From NCBI RefSeq assembly GCF_943371865.1, contig NZ_CALRWL010000033.1, positions 6,407 through 70,406 on the forward strand: 64,000 bases of DNA. The letters are read 5' to 3'. Under the pieces are notes generated by a model. That model was not told the DNA's origin, did not search any database, and worked only from the letters and a program-made list of their open reading frames with translations. The position numbers were made by a program, and so were the translations under genes. Each line of letters starts with the position of its first letter. The stretch's first letter is position 1. The DNA comes from Azorhizobium sp943371865 (GTDB lineage Bacteria; Pseudomonadota; Alphaproteobacteria; Rhizobiales; Xanthobacteraceae). Positions 9,399 to 17,044 of the stretch are shown piece after piece.

Positions 9399-10226
9399 AT
9401 GCAGGGTTCAGTTCTCCTGCAGGCCGCCCCTGCCGCCCCGGCCACGGATTCCCACCGTGCACTGATCGAGGCCCACAAGGTCGACAAGACCTATGTCAGC
9501 GCGTCCGGCAGCAAGGTGCATGCGCTGGACGGCATCGATCTGGCGGTGCGTGATGGCGAATTGGTCACCATCGTCGGACCCTCCGGCTGCGGAAAGTCCA
9601 CCCTGCTGCGCATGATCGCCGGGCTGGACGACTATGACGGCGGGCGGCTGATGCTCGACGGCAAGCCCGTGCTTGGCCCCTCCCGCGATGTGGGTGTGGT
9701 GTTCCAGTCGGCCAACCTGCTGCCCTGGATGACGGTGAAGGACAATGTGCGCCTGCCGCTGCGGGTGGGCGGACGCCATGAGGCCGAGCCCGGCCGCATC
9801 GAGGCCCTGCTGGAAATGACCGGCCTCGGCGATTTCGCGGACCGCTTCCCCTATGAATTGTCCGGCGGCATGCAGCAGCGCGCCGGCATCTGTCGCGCGC
9901 TGGCCCGCAATCCACGCATCCTGCTCATGGACGAGCCGTTCGGCGCCCTCGACGCCCTGACCCGCGAGCGCATGAACCTGGAACTGCAGCGGATCTGGCA
10001 GGTCTATGGCAAGACCATCGTGCTGATCACCCACTCCATCTCCGAGGCGGTATTTCTGGGCGACCGGGTGATCGTCATGTCCGCGCGTCCCGGACGGGTG
10101 CTGCGGGACATCGAAATTCCCATCGAGCGCCCGCGCAGCCTCGATACCATCATCAAGCACCCCGCCTATGCGGACATCTCCCGTGAGATCCGCTCGCTGC
10201 TGAACGCCGAAGGAGGCGTGGATTGA
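9399..10226 (+). CDS. ABC transporter ATP-binding protein, SsuB/TauB type
   Basis: 275 aa. Walker A is GPSGCGKSTLLRM, the Q-loop region has VVFQSANLLPWMTV, the signature is LSGGMQQRAGICRAL, Walker B is ILLMDEPFGALD and the switch His is in LITHSISEAVFLG. LLPWMTV and SGGMQQR are characteristic of the nitrate/sulfonate/taurine/pyrimidine-precursor group. It energises import with the next two genes. The start is uncertain: ATG 9399 or GTG 9387, and neither has a good ribosome-binding site. Substrate is not predictable from sequence. Confidence 0.92.
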   Translation: MQGSVLLQAAPAAPATDSHRALIEAHKVDKTYVSASGSKVHALDGIDLAVRDGELVTIVGPSGCGKSTLLRMIAGLDDYDGGRLMLDGKPVLGPSRDVGVVFQSANLLPWMTVKDNVRLPLRVGGRHEAEPGRIEALLEMTGLGDFADRFPYELSGGMQQRAGICRALARNPRILLMDEPFGALDALTRERMNLELQRIWQVYGKTIVLITHSISEAVFLGDRVIVMSARPGRVLRDIEIPIERPRSLDTIIKHPAYADISREIRSLLNAEGGVD

Positions 10227-11065
10227 GCACTCTGCCCTATAGCGAGGCGCCTCCCATGGCCCCCGTCGTCCCCCGCCGCCGTCGCCGGCTGCGCCTCAGC
10301 GGTTCACTGCTGGCGGCGCTGGGCTTCGTCATCCTCATCTCCGCATGGTTTGCCGCCGTGCGGTTCCTGAAAGTGCCAGCCTATATTCTTCCGGCGCCGG
10401 AGGCGGTGGTGCGGGCGCTGTGGTCCGGGCTTGCGGTCAGCCCCACCAGCCCCATGGGCTATTATCTGCCCCTGTGGGGCTCGTTGAAGAATGCGGCCCT
10501 GGGTTTTCTGATCGGCACCGGCCTCGGCATCTTCCTCGGCTCGCTGATGGCGGAGATCCGGACTGTCGAGAAGATGCTGATGCCCTATGCCTTCGCGCTG
10601 CAAAGCCTGCCGAAGGTGGCGATCGCGCCTCTCATCGTCATCTGGTTCGGCTTTGGTGATGGCTCCAAGATCGCCATTTCCGCGCTGCTCGCCTTTTTCC
10701 CGGTGCTGATCAACAGCTTCACCGGTCTGCGCTCGGTGGAGCCGGAGAAGCTGGACCTGATGCGCTCGCTGTCCGCCAGCCGCCTGGAAACCTATTGGCT
10801 GGTGAAGCTGCCCCATGCGGCGCCGTTCATCTTCGCCGGTCTCGACATGGCGGTGGTCTATGCCCTGCTCGGCACCATCGTTGCTGAATTCCTCGGCGCG
10901 CAGCAGGGCATGGGCGTGGTTATCACCCAGGCCCAGGCGGTCACCGACGTGGCCGGCGTGTTCGCCGCCTTGGTGATCCTCGGCGCCATGGGCATCCTGC
11001 TGCACACGCTGGTGCGCCGGCTGGAATTGAAAGTGGTCCACTGGGGCAACCGGGGATCGAAATAA
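10223..11065 (+). CDS. ABC transporter permease, SsuC/TauC type
   Basis: 280 aa with a basic N-terminus (PRRRRRLRLSG) and about six membrane segments. The EAA-type loop is EPEKLDLMRSLSASRLETYWLVKLPHAA (split over about residues 174-200). The start is a TTG overlapping the upstream stop (TTGA) and preceded by AGGAGG, so translation is coupled. It forms the membrane channel with the TauB-like ATPase and the following binding protein. Confidence 0.9.
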   Translation: MSTLPYSEAPPMAPVVPRRRRRLRLSGSLLAALGFVILISAWFAAVRFLKVPAYILPAPEAVVRALWSGLAVSPTSPMGYYLPLWGSLKNAALGFLIGTGLGIFLGSLMAEIRTVEKMLMPYAFALQSLPKVAIAPLIVIWFGFGDGSKIAISALLAFFPVLINSFTGLRSVEPEKLDLMRSLSASRLETYWLVKLPHAAPFIFAGLDMAVVYALLGTIVAEFLGAQQGMGVVITQAQAVTDVAGVFAALVILGAMGILLHTLVRRLELKVVHWGNRGSK

Positions 11066-11089
11066 CAAAAAATGCCAGGAGGAAACGCC

Positions 11090-12166
11090 ATGACCGATTT
11101 CACTCGCCGCCAATGGCTACTGGCCAGCGGCGCTTTCGCCGCGGCGCTCGCCGCCGGCCCCCGCTTCGCTCAGGCCGCGGATCTGCGCCCGCTCAAGTTC
11201 GGCGTCGGCCTGAAAGCCATGGGCCCCGCCGTGATCAGCACGCTGATCGGCGAGGTCCTCGGCTACAACAAGCAGGAGGGCTTCACCCTCATTCCCGCGC
11301 CCCTTGGCACCAACGCCAATGTGCAGATCGCCATCGACAAGGGCGATGTGGATATCGGCATCGGCGTGCCGTCCTTCGGTCTGCCGCTGCTGGCCAAGGG
11401 CGAATGGCAGGGCGCGCTGAACTATTATCAGTACACCTATCCCTATAAATGGGATGTGGCCGTCAAGCCCGGCTCGGCGGTAAAGACCTATGCCGGACTC
11501 AAGGGCCTGCGCATCGGCGTGTCCGATTTCGGCAGCACCGAATATCCGGTCACCCGCAACATCCTCAAGAACATGGGCATCGACCCCGACACCGATGTGA
11601 AGTGGATCGCGGTGGGCAACGGCATCCAGGCCGGCGTGGCCCTCCAGCGCGATGCCATCGACGCCTTGGCCTATTACGACACCGGTTTCGGCCAGATCGA
11701 AGGCGCCGGCATCGAGATGCGCATCGTGCCGCGGCCGGACAATCTGCCGATGATCGGCGGCCAATTCCTCACCGCCCGCAAGGCGTTCCTGGACAAGGAC
11801 CGCGCTCTGGCAGTGGGTTTCGGCCGCTCGGTGGCGAAGGCCTCGCTGTTCCTGCTGGCCAGCCCCGATGCCGGCGCGCGGGCGTTCCTGAAAATGTATC
11901 CGGAAACAGCACCGCGCGGCAGTTCTGCGGAAGATGCGGTCAAGGCCGTGCTCCAGGGCATCACCCGGCGCATCCAGCTCTACAAGCCGCCCTATGCCGA
12001 CTTCAAGATGGGCCAGATCAACCCGGAGGAGTTCCGGCTGGAGGCACAGATCTTCGGATACAAGATCAGCGATCTTTCGACCTTCTATACCAATGACTTG
12101 ATCGCCGACATCAACACCTTCGACGCCGCCAAGGTGGTCGCCGAAGCCAAGGCCTATACGGGCTGA
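11090..12166 (+). CDS. ABC transporter substrate-binding protein (NMT1/SsuA-like), Tat-exported
   Basis: 358 aa. The N-terminus FTRRQWLLASGAFAAALAA looks like a twin-arginine signal with cleavage near AQA-AD, so export in folded form is likely. The mature part is a type II periplasmic binding fold with motifs of the NMT1/THI5-like group (LGTNANVQIAIDKGDVDIGIG, LKGLRIGVSDFGS). AGGAGG precedes the ATG by 7 nt. It is the receptor of the upstream TauBC-like pair. Ligand unknown; the neighbouring acid-sugar genes suggest an organic anion. Confidence 0.9.
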   Translation: MTDFTRRQWLLASGAFAAALAAGPRFAQAADLRPLKFGVGLKAMGPAVISTLIGEVLGYNKQEGFTLIPAPLGTNANVQIAIDKGDVDIGIGVPSFGLPLLAKGEWQGALNYYQYTYPYKWDVAVKPGSAVKTYAGLKGLRIGVSDFGSTEYPVTRNILKNMGIDPDTDVKWIAVGNGIQAGVALQRDAIDALAYYDTGFGQIEGAGIEMRIVPRPDNLPMIGGQFLTARKAFLDKDRALAVGFGRSVAKASLFLLASPDAGARAFLKMYPETAPRGSSAEDAVKAVLQGITRRIQLYKPPYADFKMGQINPEEFRLEAQIFGYKISDLSTFYTNDLIADINTFDAAKVVAEAKAYTG

Positions 12167-12864
12167 TGATGATGGACACAGGACCAGCCGGTCCGCCGCG
12201 CCACGCTCTGGTGACGGGGGCAAGTTCCGGCATCGGGCTCGCCATCGTCGAACGTCTGGTGGCGGACGGATGGCGCGTCACCGGCATGGCGCGACGGCCG
12301 GTTCCGATACCCGGCGCCCGCTCGATCCTCGCCGATCTGGCGGCGCCCGGCGGCGGCCTCCCTGAGTTGAACGACCTGGAGCCGGTGGATGCCTTCATCC
12401 ATGCGGCGGGTGTGCTGCGGACGGCGGAATTGGGGGCCCTGCGGCCCGAGGATCTGGCTGCCATGTGGCGCCTGCATGTGGAGGTGGCGGCGCAACTGGT
12501 GGATCGCCTGGTGGCGACCATCCCCGATGGCGGCCGCATCGTGTTGATCGGCTCTCGCACCAGCACCGGCGCGGCAGGCAAGAGCCAATATGCCGCCACC
12601 AAGGCTGCCATGGTCGGCCTGGCCCGTTCCTGGGCCATGGAACTTGCAACCCGTGGCGTAACCGTGAATGTCATCGCGCCCGGCGCGACGCAGACGCCGA
12701 TGCTGTCGGATCCAGCCCGGGGCGCCACGCCGCCGCGCCTGCCGCCCATCGGTCGTTTCGTCCAGCCGGACGAGATCGCCGCGCTCGCGGCATTTCTCCT
12801 TTCCCCCCAGGCCGGGGCGATCACCGGGCAGCAGATCACGGTCTGCGGCGGCGCGTCCCTATAA
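12166..12864 (+). CDS. SDR-family NAD(P)-dependent oxidoreductase
   Basis: 232 aa Rossmann enzyme. The coenzyme motif is VTGASSGIGLAI near residue 17. FIHAAGVLRTAELG corresponds to the NAG motif region. The catalytic Ser and YxxxK are in IGSRTSTGAAGKSQYAATKA. The C-terminus ITGQQITVCGGAS is typical of classical SDRs. Its ATG overlaps the stop of the binding-protein gene (TGATG), so it belongs to the same operon and probably oxidises or reduces the imported compound or its product. Confidence 0.92.
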   Translation: MMMDTGPAGPPRHALVTGASSGIGLAIVERLVADGWRVTGMARRPVPIPGARSILADLAAPGGGLPELNDLEPVDAFIHAAGVLRTAELGALRPEDLAAMWRLHVEVAAQLVDRLVATIPDGGRIVLIGSRTSTGAAGKSQYAATKAAMVGLARSWAMELATRGVTVNVIAPGATQTPMLSDPARGATPPRLPPIGRFVQPDEIAALAAFLLSPQAGAITGQQITVCGGASL

Positions 12865-12877
12865 GCAGACGGACACC

Positions 12878-13684
12878 ATGGCGGCAGACGATAATCCCAA
12901 GAACATCGTGCACTCGGTGGTCAAGGCGTTCGCCGTATTGCGCGCCTTCGACACCACCTTGCCCGAACTGACCATCACCGAGATCGCCGGCCGCGCCGGC
13001 CTCGACCGCGGCACATCGTTTCGCTTCGTGAACACCTTGTGCCAGTTGGGATATCTGGCGACCGTGCCGCACAGCCGGCGTTTTCGTCTGACCCTGAAAT
13101 GCCTGGAGCTGGGCTATACGCCGCTGGCGCGCGGAAACCTGAAGCTGCTGGCTCGCCCCCTGCTGGCGGAATTGGTGCCGGACGTGGTGGAGGCGGCCTC
13201 GCTGGGGATGCTGGACGACACCGACGTGGTCTATGTGGAGCGGGTGCAGAGCGACCTCAAGCTCAATCTCGACCGGCGCACCGGCTCGCGGACCGGGGCC
13301 TATGGGGCGGCGCTGGGCCATGCCATGCTGGCCCATCTCCCGCCGGAAAAAGCCGAGGACGTGCTCCGCCGCAGCAATCGTGTCCGCCTGTCCGAGCGCA
13401 CCCTGACCGACGTGGACGAACTGATGCATCGCCTCGCCTTGGTGCGAAAGCGCGGCTACGCCGTCTCCGATGGCGAGAACGCCTATGGCCTGCGCACGGT
13501 GGCCACCGCCGTGCTCGACCCGGACGGCTTCCCGGTGGCGGGTGTGAGCGCCACCATCAATTCCGAGCGCATGAATCTCGACGACTTCATCCGCACCGTC
13601 GCCCCGGAGGTGCAGCGGGTGGCTGCGGACCTGAGCCGCGGCGTGCATTTGTCCTTTGGCTCCGTGGCGCAGGCCAAGGGCTAA
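12878..13684 (+). CDS. IclR-family transcriptional regulator
   Basis: 268 aa. The N-terminal winged helix (LTITEIAGRAGLDRGTSFRFVNTLCQLGYL) is followed by an effector-binding domain containing the family end motif AVLDPDGFPVAGVSATIN. It lies 13 bp after the SDR gene inside the plus operon. It is the only regulator between 4.7 and 15 kb, so it is the best candidate to bind the paired repeats at 9118 and 9315. That link is inference. Confidence 0.92.
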   Translation: MAADDNPKNIVHSVVKAFAVLRAFDTTLPELTITEIAGRAGLDRGTSFRFVNTLCQLGYLATVPHSRRFRLTLKCLELGYTPLARGNLKLLARPLLAELVPDVVEAASLGMLDDTDVVYVERVQSDLKLNLDRRTGSRTGAYGAALGHAMLAHLPPEKAEDVLRRSNRVRLSERTLTDVDELMHRLALVRKRGYAVSDGENAYGLRTVATAVLDPDGFPVAGVSATINSERMNLDDFIRTVAPEVQRVAADLSRGVHLSFGSVAQAKG

Positions 13685-13726
13685 CGGTCCGAGCGACGTC
13701 CACGGATCCCCTTTCGGAGTTTCTCG

Positions 13727-14935
13727 ATGAATACGCCCATGCCCTTGCGGCCCGTCACCACCGGCGCCGGAGTCCCACCGGAGCCGCCTCTTGTCCGCGA
13801 CGGGCGTCTGCGCATTGTCGAAAGCGGCCGCGTAGAAGCCGTGCTGCCATCTCCCTGCATCCAGAACCATGCCGCCAACCTCATGGTGCTGGCCAATTGC
13901 GACCTGCTATGCACCTGGTTCGGCGGCACCCAGGAGGGCGTGCCGGATATCTCGCCCTTGCTCTCACGCCTCCCCGCCGGCGGGGATCGCTGGTCGGAGC
14001 CGGTGCGCCTGTCCGATGACATGACCCGCTCGGAGCAGAACCCGATCCTCGCCTATGGCCCGGACGGAAAGCTCTGGCTGCTGTTCACCTCCCAAGTGTC
14101 CGGCAACCAGGACACCGCCATCGTCAAATGCCGGGTGTCCGAGGACGAGGGGCTCACCTGGGGTCCCGTGCACACGCTGATCGACCGGCCCGGCACCTTC
14201 GTGCGCCAGCCCCCGATCCTGCTGGCAAACGGCGACTGGCTGCTGCCCACGTTCCTCTGCCGCACCACGCCCGGAGAGAAATGGGTCGGCAATGACGATA
14301 TCAGCCAGGTGCTGATCTCCTCGGACGGCGGGGCGACATGGTCGGCCCATGACGTTCCCGGCAGCCTGGGATGTGTTCACATGAACATCGTGCCCGGTCC
14401 CAACGGCCTGACCGCTGTATTCCGCAGCCGCTGGGCAGATTTCGTCTATCTCAGTCGGTCCACCGACCATGGCCGCACCTGGAGCCCGCCCGAACCCACC
14501 GCGCTGCCGAACAACAATTCCTCGATCCAGGCGACGCGCCTGCGCGACGGCCGGCTGGCCATGGTGTTCAACCGCTCCAGTGCCCTGAACGCCACGGAGC
14601 GGCGGGTGTCGCTATACGATGATCTGGAAGACGATGCGCCGACACTGCCCCCGGCTTCGACCCCTCGCCCCGTCCCTGCGCCGCCCGCCCGCACGGCCTT
14701 CTGGGGCGCACCACGGGCGCCCATGAGCATCGCCTTCTCGGCAGACGACGGCCGCAGTTGGCCCGAAATCCATGACATCGCTTTGGGCGACGGCTTCTGC
14801 ATGACCAACAATTCTAGCGAGAAGCGCAATCGCGAATTGTCCTACCCCACCGTGGTGGAGACGGCGGATGGGTCCTTGCACATGGCCTTCACCTTTTTTC
14901 GCCAGGCGATCAAATACGTTCGCCTGAGCCGATAA
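13727..14935 (+). CDS. Sialidase-fold (Asp-box, BNR repeat) protein
   Basis: 402 aa without a signal peptide, so cytoplasmic. Four Asp boxes are visible: SEDEGLTW, SSDGGATW, STDHGRTW and SADDGRSW, indicating a six-bladed beta-propeller of the sialidase superfamily. RQPPILLANGDWLLP and SELSYP-like NRELSYPTVVE segments match bacterial BNR_2 proteins often found in catabolic operons. True sialidase activity is doubtful for a cytoplasmic protein; other glycan or uronate hydrolase or lyase activities use the same fold. It ends the operon that starts with the TauABC-like transporter. Confidence 0.85.
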   Translation: MNTPMPLRPVTTGAGVPPEPPLVRDGRLRIVESGRVEAVLPSPCIQNHAANLMVLANCDLLCTWFGGTQEGVPDISPLLSRLPAGGDRWSEPVRLSDDMTRSEQNPILAYGPDGKLWLLFTSQVSGNQDTAIVKCRVSEDEGLTWGPVHTLIDRPGTFVRQPPILLANGDWLLPTFLCRTTPGEKWVGNDDISQVLISSDGGATWSAHDVPGSLGCVHMNIVPGPNGLTAVFRSRWADFVYLSRSTDHGRTWSPPEPTALPNNNSSIQATRLRDGRLAMVFNRSSALNATERRVSLYDDLEDDAPTLPPASTPRPVPAPPARTAFWGAPRAPMSIAFSADDGRSWPEIHDIALGDGFCMTNNSSEKRNRELSYPTVVETADGSLHMAFTFFRQAIKYVRLSR

Positions 14936-15158
14936 CCTCCGGCTGCTTAAGGCGGCGGCGATCAAATGGTGCGCAGAAGATCTCGGCGGACTGCGGGAAC
15001 CCGGGCTCTCACAACGCAGCACTCTCCCCAGGTTTCCGAGCGCCTCGCGTTAGGGCAAGAGACGGGCCGCGCTTGACCTTGTTGTCATTTCCCGCACGTT
15101 CTGTGGGCGCGCCGGTTCCGGCGTGCCGCAAGCGTCATCGAAAGTGCAAGGAGCATCC

Positions 15159-16334
15159 ATGCCCGCCGCCACCAGCCAGACCGCTTCCCTCTCTCGGGCC
15201 GACCAAGCGGTGGCATGGCTGGCGCCGCGTGGCGCCGAAATGGAAGCGCTGCTCAACCGCTTCGTGTCGATCGATTCCTACAGCCACGACAAGGCCGGCA
15301 CTGACGCCATGGGCGAAGCCGTCGCCGAGGCTCTTGCCGCCGACGGCATCGTGGTGACGCGCATTCCCAACTCGACCTTCGGCGACGTGATCCGCGCAGA
15401 GGTGGCCGGACACTCAGACGGACCCTATGCCCTGCTGCTGGGGCACCGGGACACGGTGTTTGCCACCGGCACCGTCGCCCGTCGCGGCTACACCGCCTCC
15501 GGCCAGACCGCGTACGGTCCCGGCGTCGCGGACATGAAGGCCGGCCTGGTGACCAACATCTTCGCCTTGCGGGCTATCAAAGCCATCGGCGGGTTGGAGC
15601 GTCCGGTAGTCGCTCTGTTCACCGCGGACGAAGAGATCGGCTCGCCCAGCGGACGGGCGCAGATTGAAGGCGCCGCCCGAGGTGCCCGCGCGGTGTTCAA
15701 TTCCGAACCGGGTCGGGTCAGCGGCAACGTGGTGACCGCGCGCAAGGGCGGCGCATCGTTCCGCATTGCGGTCACCGGACGGGCCGCGCACTCGGGCGTC
15801 AACCATGCGGACGGCGCCAGCGCCATCGAGGCCTTGGCCCGCAAGATCGTGCGCCTCCACGCCTTGACCGACTATGCCACCGGCATCACCACCAATGTGG
15901 GGGTCATCAAGGGCGGGAACACCCACAACACCGTTGCCCCCTGGGCCGAAGCGGAACTGGACCTGCGGTTCGTCACGCTGGAACAGCATGCGCGGCTCAT
16001 GGCGGAGATCGCGGCCATCGTGGCGGTGGAGGAGATCCCCGGCACCTCGGCCACCCTGACCGCCAAGTCCGTATTCCTGCCGCTGGAAGAGCAGCACTCC
16101 GCCGGGCTGTTCGCCCTGTATCAGGCCGCAGCCATGCGGGTCGGCTTCGCGGTTGAAGGGGAGTTCACCGGCGGCTGCGCGGATTCCGGCTTCACTGCGG
16201 CGTTGGGCGTCCCCACCTTGTGCGGGCTTGGCCCCGTGGGCGGCAAGGCCCATACGGACGAGGAATTCTGCCGCCTCGATACCCTGGTCCCTCGCACCCA
16301 GGCGCTGGCCGCCACACTCTGCGACCTCCCCTGA
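15159..16334 (+). CDS. M20 family metallopeptidase, glutamate carboxypeptidase-like
   Basis: 391 aa. Metal-binding and catalytic motifs appear in order: LLGHRDTVFATGT, GPGVADMKAG (bridging Asp), TADEEIGSPSGR (general base Glu), FNSEPGR, and TGRAAHSGVN in the dimerisation domain. It resembles CPG2-type enzymes that release C-terminal Glu or Gly from peptides or N-acyl amino acids. AAGGAG lies before ATG 15159; an in-frame upstream GTG at 15123 lacks such a site. It is a separate unit upstream of the glycine riboswitch, without a visible signal peptide. Confidence 0.9.
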   Translation: MPAATSQTASLSRADQAVAWLAPRGAEMEALLNRFVSIDSYSHDKAGTDAMGEAVAEALAADGIVVTRIPNSTFGDVIRAEVAGHSDGPYALLLGHRDTVFATGTVARRGYTASGQTAYGPGVADMKAGLVTNIFALRAIKAIGGLERPVVALFTADEEIGSPSGRAQIEGAARGARAVFNSEPGRVSGNVVTARKGGASFRIAVTGRAAHSGVNHADGASAIEALARKIVRLHALTDYATGITTNVGVIKGGNTHNTVAPWAEAELDLRFVTLEQHARLMAEIAAIVAVEEIPGTSATLTAKSVFLPLEEQHSAGLFALYQAAAMRVGFAVEGEFTGGCADSGFTAALGVPTLCGLGPVGGKAHTDEEFCRLDTLVPRTQALAATLCDLP

Positions 16335-16726
16335 GGCACGCATCAGGTGCCAAGACCACATCGATCACGCAGCGATGCGGGCGGCTGCGCGCTGACGCTC
16401 GGCGGTCTCAGGTTTGGCATCTATCCACATGCTTTACACGCAGAACCCCGCCCATTGCGCAGGCATGGGCGGGTCGGCGCGCACCCCCGTGCCGCTTCCG
16501 GGACGGAAGCCTGCGCCGACTGGGAACATATGGGTTTCGTCCACAAAACGTTGCCTAATCGCACAAGGATCGTCGTCATAGACGTACCGTCGAATTGGCG
16601 ATGAAAGCGTTGCCGTGCCCGCCCGATAGGCGGCGTGTCACCACGGCGCGCATTTTTCGCCCAACCTTTCATCACGCGCACTTATTGTGCATCTCGAATG
16701 CGTCTCGTAGGCTTCGCCCTGTTGAT
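16335..16726. other. Intergenic stretch before the riboswitch, no gene seen
   Basis: About 390 bp without a convincing reading frame. A small inverted repeat GGCAC/GTGCC lies just after the M20 stop, and GCACTTATTGTGC lies near 16679-16691, close to where the riboswitch transcript should start. No clear -35/-10 pair was found. Confidence 0.5.
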
Positions 16727-16910
16727 GGCAGCGCCGGGAGAGACTGGACCTCGCGGTCCGGCACCGAAGGAGCAACCGCCCCGGAAACTCTCAGGTAGCA
16801 GGGACCGGCGCCGCCCGAACAGTCCGGAGAGTGATCGGTCACCCCGATCCGCCGAAGGAGCAAACCGGTTTGGCCGGTGAATCTCTCAGGCCCAATACGG
16901 ACGGGGCAGG
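16727..16910 (+). ncRNA. Tandem glycine riboswitch
   Basis: Two glycine aptamers lie in tandem. Aptamer 1 has GGGAGAGAC, CACCGAAGGAGCAA and AACTCTCAGG, closed by P1 GCGCCGG (16731-16737) with CCGGCGC (16805-16811). Aptamer 2 has GGAGAGTG, CGCCGAAGGAGCAA and GAATCTCTCAGG, closed by GTCCG (16822-16826) with CGGAC (16898-16902). These are the conserved gcvT-type motifs. Instead of a glycine cleavage operon it precedes a dipeptide-type ABC transporter operon. The P1 strand of aptamer 2 can also pair downstream (see separate entry), giving a switching mechanism. Confidence 0.93.
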
Positions 16911-16951
16911 AGTTCAGGAACGGGAGGCTTTGCCCCCGCCGTCCGCCCATG
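16898..16951 (+). promoter_or_regulatory. Riboswitch expression platform, alternative stem
   Basis: CGGAC (16898-16902) plus GGGGCA (16903-16908) can pair with TGCCCC (16931-16936) plus GTCCG (16941-16945), with CGCC bulged. This excludes P1 of aptamer 2. The stem encloses GGGAGG (16923-16928) and ends just before an in-frame ATG at 16949. No U-run follows, so translational control or stability control is more likely than intrinsic termination. Direction of control cannot be read from sequence. Confidence 0.5.
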
Positions 16952-17044
16952 ACGCTGTCCGAGCACGATTTTGAAATGACCCTTTTCGCCCGACGATCCG
17001 CACCCGCGGATGCGCGTTCAACATCTCGACCGAGGGAAGCTGGC

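Noticed and set aside
15073..15101. TTGACC as a -35 box for the M20 peptidase gene at 15159
   Set aside because: At 17-bp spacing the -10 position reads ACGTTC, which is too far from consensus to call a promoter.
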